Below are positions 34,790-42,153 of a stretch of 44,372 nt of DNA, piece by piece (position 1 is the first letter of the stretch; each line of letters opens with the position of its first letter). Origin of the DNA: JANRKH01 sp964351245 (lineage in GTDB: Bacteria > Pseudomonadota > Alphaproteobacteria > Rickettsiales > Rickettsiaceae); assembly GCA_964351245.1 (NCBI GenBank), contig CAYGNF010000005.1, positions 1 through 44,372 on the forward strand. The letters run 5' to 3'. The position numbers were made by a program, and so were the translations under genes. The notes below the pieces were generated by a model. It was given only the letters and a program-made list of their open reading frames with translations. It was not told where the DNA came from and did not search any database.

Positions 34790-36536
34790 TATAATAATAT
34801 TGTGTTTACTTGCTTCATGCTCCGACAAAGATAGTAAAGTTTCTGAAAAATTAAATGCCGAAATATCGAGCTATATATTAGAATCTAAGAGTAAGGGAGC
34901 AGAAATAAAGCTGAAGGAGAAATTCGGCTCAAAACTCATTGGTTTAAAGTTAAACAGAATAGACTTGAGTGGAGTAGATTTGAGTGGCTTAGATTTATCT
35001 AAGTCGGATCTTGCATGGTCCAATTTATCAAATGTGCAATTAGTGGGCACCAAATTAACGCTTGCTAATTGTAGTCACATTGTATTTGATGGTGCTAATA
35101 TAGATGATATTGCTGGATCAGATGCGTTGTTTGAGGAGTGTAGCTTTAAAAATTCTCGTATTAGTAACTCTTCTTTCAAGGGAAGTAATTTTGATGGCTC
35201 GGTATTTCAGAAGACTATAGTATCTAATAGTATATTTAATAATACTTCTTTTGATTCTACGCAGATATCAGAGACAAAATTCAATACAAATTTATTCAGT
35301 GGCTCTAATTTTAGAAAAAGCAATATTAGTAATTCTACCTTTAACAAAGATAATCTGTACGGAGTGACAATCTCGGGCTCTATGTCCAATATTGATCTAG
35401 ATCATGTGTTTTTAGAGTCCTCTGATATGTCAGGTTTGGTGGTTTATAAACTGAAAGCGCAAGATTCTAATTTCGCTAGTGTATTTATGCTCAACATATC
35501 CATTGATGATAGTGTATTTTTGGGATGCGATCTTACAGGCTCGTATTTTTATGAAGCTCTGATGAATATAGTGCGTTTCGAGGGCTCGTCTCTTGATGGG
35601 GCCGGAATCAGAGATTCTACACTACGCAATGTTTCCTTTATTAACTCCAGTATGATGAATGCATCTATGAATAATTTGGACGCAAATCATATTGATTTTG
35701 AAAATTTGCGGCTTAATAACATCAAGCTTGGTAATGCCAAAATTTCAAATTCCAAGTTTCAGATTGTAAGTATGAATAAATCAGATTTCCGAGATGTGAG
35801 GGCGATAAACTGGGCAGCTGAGGGTCTGGAGCTATCTGGGTCGGATATTACATCCTTTCAGTGTAATAACTGCAATATCACTAGATCTGATTTTAGTAGA
35901 TCTAGGCTTGCTCACTCTAGTTTCGACTCAAGCAACTTATCTGATATAGATTTTACTCAACTTGTTATCTCAGATCTCAAAATCAATAAATCCAAACTAG
36001 AAAAAATTACCTTTAATTTTGGTCAAATTACAAACTCCATCTCTACCGATTCTATATTTATAGATGTTGGAGCGCAAAAAAATATAGCTTTTGGAAACAT
36101 TAATGTAGATGCGTTCGAGGGGTTTAAGCCTATATCAGACCTATCTAAGTTGGATCAATCGGGGGATTACAGTTTTTATAATTTCTCTGGGCTTTCTATC
36201 AGAGATAGCAAATTCGACAATGCAAATTTTAGAGGAACAATATTTAAAAACTCTGACCTTAGTAGTTCAATCTTTAAAAATTCAGATATGAGAAATGCGG
36301 AATTTAAAGATGCAAATTTGACCAATGCATCATTTAGGCAATGTAGGTTTTTTAAAAATAATATGAAAGGAGCTACGATTGATAATACATCATTTGACAA
36401 TTCAAATATGCGCTTTATAGATTTTCGATCCTCGAAGATTAAATCTTATTCTGCCAAAGAAGCTTTATTAGATAACGTAATAGGGGATTTCACAATATCG
36501 CAAGATGTATCAGGTCCGCCCTCGGAAAAACCTTAA
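34773..36536 (+). CDS. Large pentapeptide-repeat lipoprotein
   Basis: A 587-residue predicted lipoprotein. The signal peptide KIVNIIILCLLAS ends in lipobox L-A-S-C with Cys16, and residue 17 is Ser, which favours outer-membrane sorting. After a helical spacer (about 18-50), nearly the whole protein from about residue 55 to 570 is pentapeptide repeat with period five: a central F/L/I/M, small residues (A/S/N/C) two before, and S/N/D around it, as in DLSGVDLSGLDLSKSDL and FKNSDLSSSIFKNSDM. Such repeats fold as a right-handed quadrilateral beta-helix, giving a long rod. A short break occurs near residues 430-470. The composition is Ser/Asn/Asp-rich and not of the DNA-mimic Qnr length. It overlaps bioY by 17 bases. 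Function unknown. Confidence 0.88.
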   Translation: MTKIVNIIILCLLASCSDKDSKVSEKLNAEISSYILESKSKGAEIKLKEKFGSKLIGLKLNRIDLSGVDLSGLDLSKSDLAWSNLSNVQLVGTKLTLANCSHIVFDGANIDDIAGSDALFEECSFKNSRISNSSFKGSNFDGSVFQKTIVSNSIFNNTSFDSTQISETKFNTNLFSGSNFRKSNISNSTFNKDNLYGVTISGSMSNIDLDHVFLESSDMSGLVVYKLKAQDSNFASVFMLNISIDDSVFLGCDLTGSYFYEALMNIVRFEGSSLDGAGIRDSTLRNVSFINSSMMNASMNNLDANHIDFENLRLNNIKLGNAKISNSKFQIVSMNKSDFRDVRAINWAAEGLELSGSDITSFQCNNCNITRSDFSRSRLAHSSFDSSNLSDIDFTQLVISDLKINKSKLEKITFNFGQITNSISTDSIFIDVGAQKNIAFGNINVDAFEGFKPISDLSKLDQSGDYSFYNFSGLSIRDSKFDNANFRGTIFKNSDLSSSIFKNSDMRNAEFKDANLTNASFRQCRFFKNNMKGATIDNTSFDNSNMRFIDFRSSKIKSYSAKEALLDNVIGDFTISQDVSGPPSEKP

Positions 36537-36591
36537 TTGCGGTAAATTTATATTCAATATATTGTTTAGTGAGGAATATTAGTAAGGTATA

Positions 36592-36972
36592 TTAGCCAAC
36601 CAGCATCTGGGTTAATGCTCCAATTATACTAATAGCCATTTTTAAATGCATATATTCTCGCGCAGTTGCATTTAAATTTTGCTCTATTGGGTAAGGCGCG
36701 CGACTTAAAACAAATAAAGCATGTAAATACCTGTCCTGATCAGTTTTTTTATTATCATTGTGCATAGTGCTTAGTAAATCAGAAATCGGTAACCCATCTA
36801 GGATACCACGATCAGAAAGTTGATTTGGGTGTAGGTGGCTATTAACAAACCCTGGTGTTACAAAAAATTTGCACTTGTAAAAGTTCTCATGAGATAGAGA
36901 ACTAGTAATTAGAGACTTGATAAATCCTTCTTTACTAAATAAAGTTTTATTGATAAAGTTGCTTTTATAACT
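36592..36972 (-). pseudogene. Amidohydrolase relic (N-terminal part, no start codon)
   Basis: The 452-base gap between the pentapeptide gene and the HAD gene is not empty. On the minus strand a frame is open from 36972 to a TAA at 36592 and contains FFVTPGFVNSHLHPNQLSD, RGILDGLPISDLL and ARAPY-like text read as LSRAPYPIEQN. The P-G-F-V-N-x-H-x-H motif is the metal-binding entry of the amidohydrolase superfamily (cytosine/guanine deaminase, chlorohydrolase-like). The region after REYMHLKMAI does not continue as the family would. No ATG, GTG or TTG precedes the motif in this frame, and the strand-one terminal domain that normally precedes it is largely absent. It is therefore a decayed fragment. 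Confidence 0.7.
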
Positions 36973-36988
36973 TTAAAAGGGGTGGTTT

Positions 36989-37711
36989 ATGGCTCAAAGA
37001 GGCATAGTGTTTGATATGGATTATACGCTAATTCATCCGATTATAAAATTTAGTGATGTTTTTGAGAATTTTTTTAAGGTACCTCACGATTCAGTATCAG
37101 AAGCTTGGTTAGGTACTATTTACAAGGAACCTTTAGCAAAGGGAGTTGATATTGTACGTAATACCTTTCCGGGTATAGAAGAAGTGCAAGAAAAAGCTGC
37201 GGCATTTGGTTTAGAATGGGCAAAAGCACATGAGATATATCCAGGCTGTGTAGAGTTTTTGAGTGCTTTAAAGTCTAATCCTAAGTATAAGATTGGTTTA
37301 CTCACTAATGGTCCTTCAGACTTTCAAAGAGTAATATTGGAGCATTTAGATTTAAGTAAATATTTTGATGTTATAGTGGTATCAGGCGATGAGGATGTTG
37401 GTATCAGAAAACCTAATCTGGATGTGTTTAGAATTATGGCCACTAAAATGCAACTTCCTCCAGAGTCTTTGTTTATGGTAGGTGATACAAAAGAAAAAGA
37501 GATATTGCCAGCATTGGAGTTAGGTTGGGGAGCTCTTTGGATTAAGCCTGATTCTGTTACACGTGAAGGTGAGGAAATTGTTAGCTGGGAAAATTTACTT
37601 TCAACTTCTCACTCAATGCCAAACGACCCCCTATCGATAAGCTGGGCAAGTATACATGTGGAACCTAGAGTTGGTGGCGAAGCAAGTGATGCATCAGGCA
37701 TTTTAGAATAA
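36989..37711 (+). CDS. HAD-superfamily hydrolase
   Basis: Probable phosphatase or phosphoglycolate-like hydrolase of the haloacid dehalogenase superfamily, 240 residues. Motif I is VFDMDYTLI (nucleophile and acid Asp near residues 10-12), motif II is GLLTNGPSD, motif III is the Lys of IRKPNLDVF, and motif IV is MVGDTKEKEILPA. A helical cap lies at about residues 20-85. The last 35 residues (from about SWENLL) extend beyond the HAD core and are not recognised. A ribosome-binding purine run GGGGTGG precedes the ATG. It is divergent from the amidohydrolase relic. The substrate cannot be inferred. Confidence 0.9.
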   Translation: MAQRGIVFDMDYTLIHPIIKFSDVFENFFKVPHDSVSEAWLGTIYKEPLAKGVDIVRNTFPGIEEVQEKAAAFGLEWAKAHEIYPGCVEFLSALKSNPKYKIGLLTNGPSDFQRVILEHLDLSKYFDVIVVSGDEDVGIRKPNLDVFRIMATKMQLPPESLFMVGDTKEKEILPALELGWGALWIKPDSVTREGEEIVSWENLLSTSHSMPNDPLSISWASIHVEPRVGGEASDASGILE

Positions 37712-37761
37712 TATTTATTAATGATCAAATTTTTTATTTTATGATCTGTACAGGAGATACT

Positions 37762-37887
37762 ATGGATTTTGAATATAATTACATAAAGAAGCATTTTGGT
37801 GGAAATCTTGCTCTTGGAACTCAACAAATGCTACAAAATAAGTTGCGCGCTAATCCAAAAAGTTTTTTGGATTATATTATATATTAA
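37762..37887 (+). CDS. Possible 41-residue protein
   Basis: A short ORF with a strong ribosome-binding site (AGGAGA ending five bases before ATG 37762). It encodes MDFEYNYIKKHFGGNLALGT followed by a basic helix-like segment QQMLQNKLRANPKSFLDY. An in-frame ATG at 37741 would give 48 residues. No signal peptide, no family known to me. It lies 50 bases after the HAD gene on the same strand. Confidence 0.4.
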   Translation: MDFEYNYIKKHFGGNLALGTQQMLQNKLRANPKSFLDYIIY

Positions 37888-38202
37888 ACAGAAGATATAG
37901 GAGTAAGGCGTCATAAAGTTCACAATAAATGACTATAAAATATAGAGCGATTGGAAGGGATGCGATATAGTCATTATAAATTCAAATAGCCTTATAAATA
38001 TATAAGAGTAAAAAAAACTTGCAAATATGTAGATTTTTTTTTAATCTAGGGCAGATGGCAGAGAATTTTTACACATAATCACATAATTCAAATACCCAAT
38101 CCAATAATATTTGATGAACTTCCAAGGGAAACGAATCCGTCTATTGGATTTAGGTTGTAAATATTACTTTGCTCGAAATGTTAATTTATTTGTGATATTT
38201 TT
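37888..38202. other. Intergenic region before the DAACS gene, with inverted repeat
   Basis: I see no gene in these 315 bases. AATGACTATA (37928-37937) and TATAGTCATT (37966-37975) form a 10-bp perfect inverted repeat with a 28-base loop, a length near chance expectation for this AT content. TAGATT/AATCTA flanking a T run near 38030-38050 forms a small hairpin. A promoter for the transporter pair presumably lies here. Confidence 0.35.
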
Positions 38203-39402
38203 ATGAAACTTTGGCAACAGGTTGTTTTTGCTCTAATTTTAGGTACTATATTTGGTATATTTTTACCTGACTATGCGGGGTATGTAAAACCTCTAGGGAC
38301 TTTATTTTTAAGAATGATAAAGATGGTAATAGTGCCTATGATATTTTTTTCGCTTGTATCTGGTATTACTAGTATGAGCGACCCCTCTTCGCTTGGAAGA
38401 GTGGGACTAAAGGCAACTATCGCATTTCTTGCTACAACATGTTGCGCTGTATTATTTGGCTTATTAGTTGCAGTAGTGATGCAGCCTGGAAAGGGTGTGC
38501 ATATAGACTTCGGTCAAAATGCCAATAAAATTGTGCAAAAGTTTTATCTCGAAGAGTTCTTGATAGAAATTATACCAGAAAATATAATTCAAGCATTCGC
38601 AGAAAACAATATTTTGCAGGTAGTGTTTTTCGCAATATTTACCGGGGTATGCATAAATAATTTAGGCTCCTCTGTGTCCCCTATAAGAACTTTTTGTCAT
38701 TCGGCTTCAAAGTTAGTCCTCAGAATGATTAGTATTGTGATCTTACTATCCCCATATGGAGCCTTTGGTCTAATTTCATGGATCGTTGCTTCGCAGGGAA
38801 TAGGGGCGATTCTTGCTCTTTCAAAATTAGTAGGAGCCGTAGTAATCGCAATGTTAATACAATACGGTATTTTTGGGTTTATGATTGCATTGACTTGCGG
38901 TCTTTCCCCTATACCATTTTACAAAAAAAGCTTGCAATATCAGCTGATTGCATTATCCACAAGCTCAAGCAAAGCATCTCTTGCCACAACTATGGAAGTA
39001 TGTAAAGAGGAGTTAGGGGTTTCTGATTCAAGTGCATCTTTTATCTTGCCTTTAGGAGCCGCGATTAATATGGACGGGCTTGCTATAAATCTTGGGCTTA
39101 CTACCATTTTTTTCGCACAAGTAGCAGGGGTAGATTTATCATATGCCGATTATATTATGATAATCATAACTGCAACACTTGGTTCCATAGGAGGCGCTGG
39201 AATACCTGGTGCATCCCTTATTATGTTGCCTATGGTGTTATCTTCTGTTAGTCTGCCTATTGAAGGGGTTGCTATTTTAGCAGGCATAGATAGAATTCTT
39301 GATGCTTTAAGAACTACTATTAATATTACTGGTGATGCAACAATTACTTTAATGATCGATTATAGCGAGGGGACATTTGATAAGGAGAAATACTATTCAT
39401 AG
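38203..39402 (+). CDS. Dicarboxylate/amino acid:cation symporter (DAACS, GltP/DctA-like)
   Basis: Secondary carrier importing glutamate, aspartate or C4-dicarboxylates with protons or sodium. The 399 residues have about eight membrane helices and two re-entrant loops. Family motifs are FLRMIKMVIVPMIFFSLVSG, the Ser-rich hairpin STSSSKASLATTME, the N-M-D-G motif in LGAAINMDGLAINLG, and GSIGGAGIPGASLIM with DRILDALRTTINITGDA near the C-terminus. All transport-site residues of the family appear present, but the substrate is undecided. Its end overlaps the TAXI binding-protein gene by 26 bases, an unusual partnership. Confidence 0.93.
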   Translation: MKLWQQVVFALILGTIFGIFLPDYAGYVKPLGTLFLRMIKMVIVPMIFFSLVSGITSMSDPSSLGRVGLKATIAFLATTCCAVLFGLLVAVVMQPGKGVHIDFGQNANKIVQKFYLEEFLIEIIPENIIQAFAENNILQVVFFAIFTGVCINNLGSSVSPIRTFCHSASKLVLRMISIVILLSPYGAFGLISWIVASQGIGAILALSKLVGAVVIAMLIQYGIFGFMIALTCGLSPIPFYKKSLQYQLIALSTSSSKASLATTMEVCKEELGVSDSSASFILPLGAAINMDGLAINLGLTTIFFAQVAGVDLSYADYIMIIITATLGSIGGAGIPGASLIMLPMVLSSVSLPIEGVAILAGIDRILDALRTTINITGDATITLMIDYSEGTFDKEKYYS

Positions 39403-40309
39403 GAGTTTGTGCGCAAGCTTCATATCGTTTTATATATTATTTGGATATTTGCATATTGCCACAGGAGCTTCAATCAGAATCGCTTCTGGGACGACTAATG
39501 GTTCTTATTATCCAGTAGCCCTTCAGATCTGTGATTTAATTAATAAGCATAATGCAATGACCAAGTGTGAGGTTGTGATTTCTAGCGGAGCAATTCACAA
39601 TGTAGCTTTGTTGCAAGCAGAAACAGTGGATTTTGCTATAGTACAGTCTGATTTTTGTGTTGATGCCATTAATGCTACCGGTATCTTTTCTGGAGAAACC
39701 CCATTTAGAGATTTTCGATTTGTACTTTCCTTGTTTAATGAACATCTTACTATCATTGCAAAAGACGATAGTTCTTTGGTAACTTTTAGTGATTTTTCAG
39801 GGAGAAAAATAGGATTAAATCTTAATGGCTCTGGTACTAAAACAGGACTAATGACCTTATTTAAATATTTTAATTTTCTTGAGAGTCCTAGGATTATACA
39901 TGTGCAAGAAGAGGATATGGTCCAGAAATTATGTGATGGCAATGTAGAGGCGATAGCATTATTTACCGGACATCCTAGCATATTAGTGAACGATATAGCT
40001 AATGCATGTAACGTTGAATTTATTTCTGTAGATCCTATTAAGCTAGATAATATTACTGCTATGAATCCTTTGTATAAAAGCTCTATACTTAGCCCCAATT
40101 CTTATAATAATATCTCTCATGCAGTAAATACAATATCTGCTAGAAGTATCGTTGTCACAAGTGCGAAGGTGGAGCAAAACAAAGTAGATATTCTGACCAA
40201 TACCATAAAAAAATATTTTGAAGATTTCCAAAAATCATACCCACTCCTTGAAAATCTCACAAAAAAAGAAGTATTTGAATCCCAGTATTATAATCTGCCT
40301 TCATATTAA
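39377..40309 (+). CDS. TAXI-family solute-binding protein
   Basis: Periplasmic binding protein of the TRAP-associated extracytoplasmic immunogenic type. The 310 residues begin with a signal peptide (SLCASFISFYILFGYLHIATGA). The TAXI N-terminal motif SIRIASGTTNGSYYPVAL follows, then EVVISSGAIHNVALLQAETVDFAIVQSD, RFVLSLFNEHLTIIAKDD, GRKIGLNLNGSGT and VEAIALFTGHPS. The start appears to be TTG 39377, preceded by AGGGG; TTG 39407 is an alternative. It overlaps the DAACS carrier by 26 bases. No TRAP permease subunits are nearby, so it may serve a TRAP permease elsewhere, or act with or beside the DAACS carrier. Confidence 0.9.
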   Translation: MIRRNTIHRSLCASFISFYILFGYLHIATGASIRIASGTTNGSYYPVALQICDLINKHNAMTKCEVVISSGAIHNVALLQAETVDFAIVQSDFCVDAINATGIFSGETPFRDFRFVLSLFNEHLTIIAKDDSSLVTFSDFSGRKIGLNLNGSGTKTGLMTLFKYFNFLESPRIIHVQEEDMVQKLCDGNVEAIALFTGHPSILVNDIANACNVEFISVDPIKLDNITAMNPLYKSSILSPNSYNNISHAVNTISARSIVVTSAKVEQNKVDILTNTIKKYFEDFQKSYPLLENLTKKEVFESQYYNLPSY

Positions 40310-40367
40310 TAATATGTCTTCATAGTTCAAATAAATCTATTATAATATACTCAAAAGCTAGGAGATT

Positions 40368-40493
40368 ATGATAATTTATCCTAAATCAATGAACAGAATA
40401 TCCAGAATATTTTATTACGAATCCACGGCAACTCATTGCAGGACCGAACAATTAAAAAAGGCTACAGTGCGGTGGAAACTATATCGCTTGTAG
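40368..40493 (+). CDS. Doubtful 41-residue ORF
   Basis: AGGAG sits just before ATG 40368, and the frame reads MIIYPKSMNRISRIFYYEST, then a basic, Arg/Lys-rich tail to a TAG at 40491. Several codons are rare for this genome (CGG, CGC, ACG), which argues against a real gene. TATAAT occurs at 40341-40346. It lies 27 bases before tspO on the same strand. Confidence 0.2.
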   Translation: MIIYPKSMNRISRIFYYESTATHCRTEQLKKATVRWKLYRL

Positions 40494-40520
40494 TTATCAC
40501 TAGGATCATTAGGTAGTGCA

Positions 40521-40994
40521 ATGCAAAATAAAAATCACCTCTCTTTAGTCATCTGGATTGTGGTACTAATAGCGATCGGAGGCGGGATTGGCTCTTTCAC
40601 CAAGCCAGAGATTAGTACTTGGTATAGCACATTAAACCGCTCAACCCTTACGCCTCCAAATTATGTATTCCCAGTTACCTGGACTATTTTATACGGCATT
40701 ATTGGCGCTTGTGGATGGGTCATTTGGCGAGAGGAATCATTTCCCAGACTCAGCATTATCAAAACCTTATACGTGACCCAGCTTATCTTAAATTGGAGCT
40801 GGACGCCTTTATTTTTTCATTATCACTTCACCGGATTTGCCCTGATAGTTTTGGTTATTATGGATATTCTGGTCTGTACGCTAATTTGTCTAGCTTACCA
40901 AAAAATTAGAGCAGTATCGCTACTGATGCTTCCATATTTATTTTGGATTCTCTTTGCCAGCTACTTAAACTTTTACATATGGCAATATAATTAA
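40521..40994 (+). CDS. tspO: TspO/MBR family protein
   Basis: Five-helix membrane protein related to the mitochondrial translocator protein and bacterial tryptophan-rich sensory proteins; binds porphyrins and cholesterol-like ligands. The 157 residues show GGGIGSFTKPEISTWYSTLN, the signature TPPNYVFPVTWTILYGIIGACGW, LILNWSWTPLFFH and a final Trp/Tyr-rich helix (LFASYLNFYIWQYN). Length and aromatic pattern match the family. It stands alone upstream of the str operon. Its function in Rickettsiales is not established; a tetrapyrrole or stress link is family knowledge. Confidence 0.93.
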   Translation: MQNKNHLSLVIWIVVLIAIGGGIGSFTKPEISTWYSTLNRSTLTPPNYVFPVTWTILYGIIGACGWVIWREESFPRLSIIKTLYVTQLILNWSWTPLFFHYHFTGFALIVLVIMDILVCTLICLAYQKIRAVSLLMLPYLFWILFASYLNFYIWQYN

Positions 40995-41188
40995 TGGTAT
41001 TAGGTGGAATATGGGGCAGATTTTTCCAGGAATTTGGGAGTATGCACTAGCCTATTACTGTAGTTTATAGTATGTTTTTATGCAATGCCTTAGATATTTG
41101 TAGAAAAAATAATAAAGTAGTTGCTTTTCTGGAATAAATTCATTATTTTATGCCCAATATTATGTTATTCATTTTTGCGCATAACTTC

Positions 41189-41224
41189 TTGATTAGGAAT
41201 ACAATTATTCCCTATCTAGGGGAT
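41189..41224 (+). promoter_or_regulatory. Candidate str-operon promoter with palindrome
   Basis: TTGATT (41189-41194) and TATCTA (41213-41218) are spaced 18 bases and could be -35 and -10 boxes. An 18-base inverted repeat, ATTCCCTA-TC-TAGGGGAT (41207-41224, one G-T pair), overlaps the -10 candidate. It may be an operator or a hairpin in the leader. The rpsL ATG lies about 47 bases downstream with AAGGAG before it. Confidence 0.35.
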
Positions 41225-41270
41225 GGCCCATTATAGAATAAGCATTGCGCAGCTACTAAGGAGTTAATTA

Positions 41271-41642
41271 ATGCCAACAAATAATCAATTAGTGAGATTT
41301 GGACGTAAGTCTAAAATCAAGAAATCAAAATCACCTTCTCTTGAAGGGAATCCATTTGCAAAAGGTGTTTGTGTAGTCGTCAAGACTATCGCTCCAAAAA
41401 AACCTAACTCGGCTCTGAGAAAAATGGCTAGGGTTAGGCTTACTAATGGCAATTATGTAAATGCTTATATTCCAGGAGAGGGGCATAATCTACAAGAACA
41501 CTCCGCTGTACTTGTAAGAGGAGGTAGAGTAAGAGATTTACCTGGTGTGAGGTACCATATTGTGCGCGGCGCATATGATACACAAGGAGTAAAAAATCGT
41601 AAACAAGCACGTTCTAAATATGGCGCAAAACGCCCTAAATAA
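41271..41642 (+). CDS. rpsL: 30S ribosomal protein S12
   Basis: Decoding-centre ribosomal protein, 123 residues, standard length. It starts MPTNNQLVRFGRK and contains TIAPKKPNSALRKMARVRL, with Lys43 at the first classical streptomycin site, and PGEGHNLQEHSAVLVRGGRV. Position 88, normally Lys in VKDLPGVRYH, is Arg here (VRDLPG; codon AGA at 41532-41534). It is first in the canonical rpsL-rpsG-fusA-tuf order, with ribosome-binding site AAGGAG. Confidence 0.98.
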   Translation: MPTNNQLVRFGRKSKIKKSKSPSLEGNPFAKGVCVVVKTIAPKKPNSALRKMARVRLTNGNYVNAYIPGEGHNLQEHSAVLVRGGRVRDLPGVRYHIVRGAYDTQGVKNRKQARSKYGAKRPK

Positions 41643-41655
41643 ATAGAGGAGAGAT

Positions 41656-42153
41656 ATGTCAAGACGTCATCGCGCAGAAAAACGCGCAGTAGTACCAGAT
41701 GTAAAATTTGGATCAGAAAATTTAGCTAGATTTATCAATAAGGTCATGTCTCGCGGCAAAAGATCAATTGCTGAAAGTATAATATACGGAGCATTTGACA
41801 AAATAGAAAAAAAGCACAAAACAGCTCCATTTGATATATTTAACGAAGCAATCAAAAATGTTAGACCTTCTTTAGAAGTTTCTTCAGTGAGGGTAGGGGG
41901 TGCGAATTATCAAGTACCTTGTGTTGTTGATCAGGATAGATCCTTTGCACTTGCTGCAAGATGGATTATCAAGGCAACATTATCGAGATCTGAGCTTACT
42001 ATGCAAGATAAACTTGCCGGAGAGCTTTTTGATGCAGCTAGCAACAAAGGAGGATCAGTTAAGAAAAAAGAAGATACTCACAAGATGGCAGAAGCAAATA
42101 AGGCATTTGCTCACCTGGGATCAAAAAAAATAAAGAATTCAAATGACAAGTAA
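41656..42153 (+). CDS. rpsG: 30S ribosomal protein S7
   Basis: Primary 16S rRNA-binding protein that nucleates assembly of the 30S head. The 165 residues start MSRRHRAEKRAVVPD, with family stretches LARFINKVMSRGKRSIAE, AIKNVRPSLEVSSVRVGGAN and YQVPCVVDQDRSFALAARWI. The C-terminus (KKEDTHKMAEANKAFAHLG) is typical and slightly extended with a Lys/Asn tail. It follows rpsL by 13 bases and overlaps fusA by 11. Confidence 0.98.
   Translation: MSRRHRAEKRAVVPDVKFGSENLARFINKVMSRGKRSIAESIIYGAFDKIEKKHKTAPFDIFNEAIKNVRPSLEVSSVRVGGANYQVPCVVDQDRSFALAARWIIKATLSRSELTMQDKLAGELFDAASNKGGSVKKKEDTHKMAEANKAFAHLGSKKIKNSNDK

Noticed and set aside
39595..40098. 167-codon minus-strand ORF inside the TAXI gene
   Set aside because: Antisense shadow of a gene with clear TAXI motifs.
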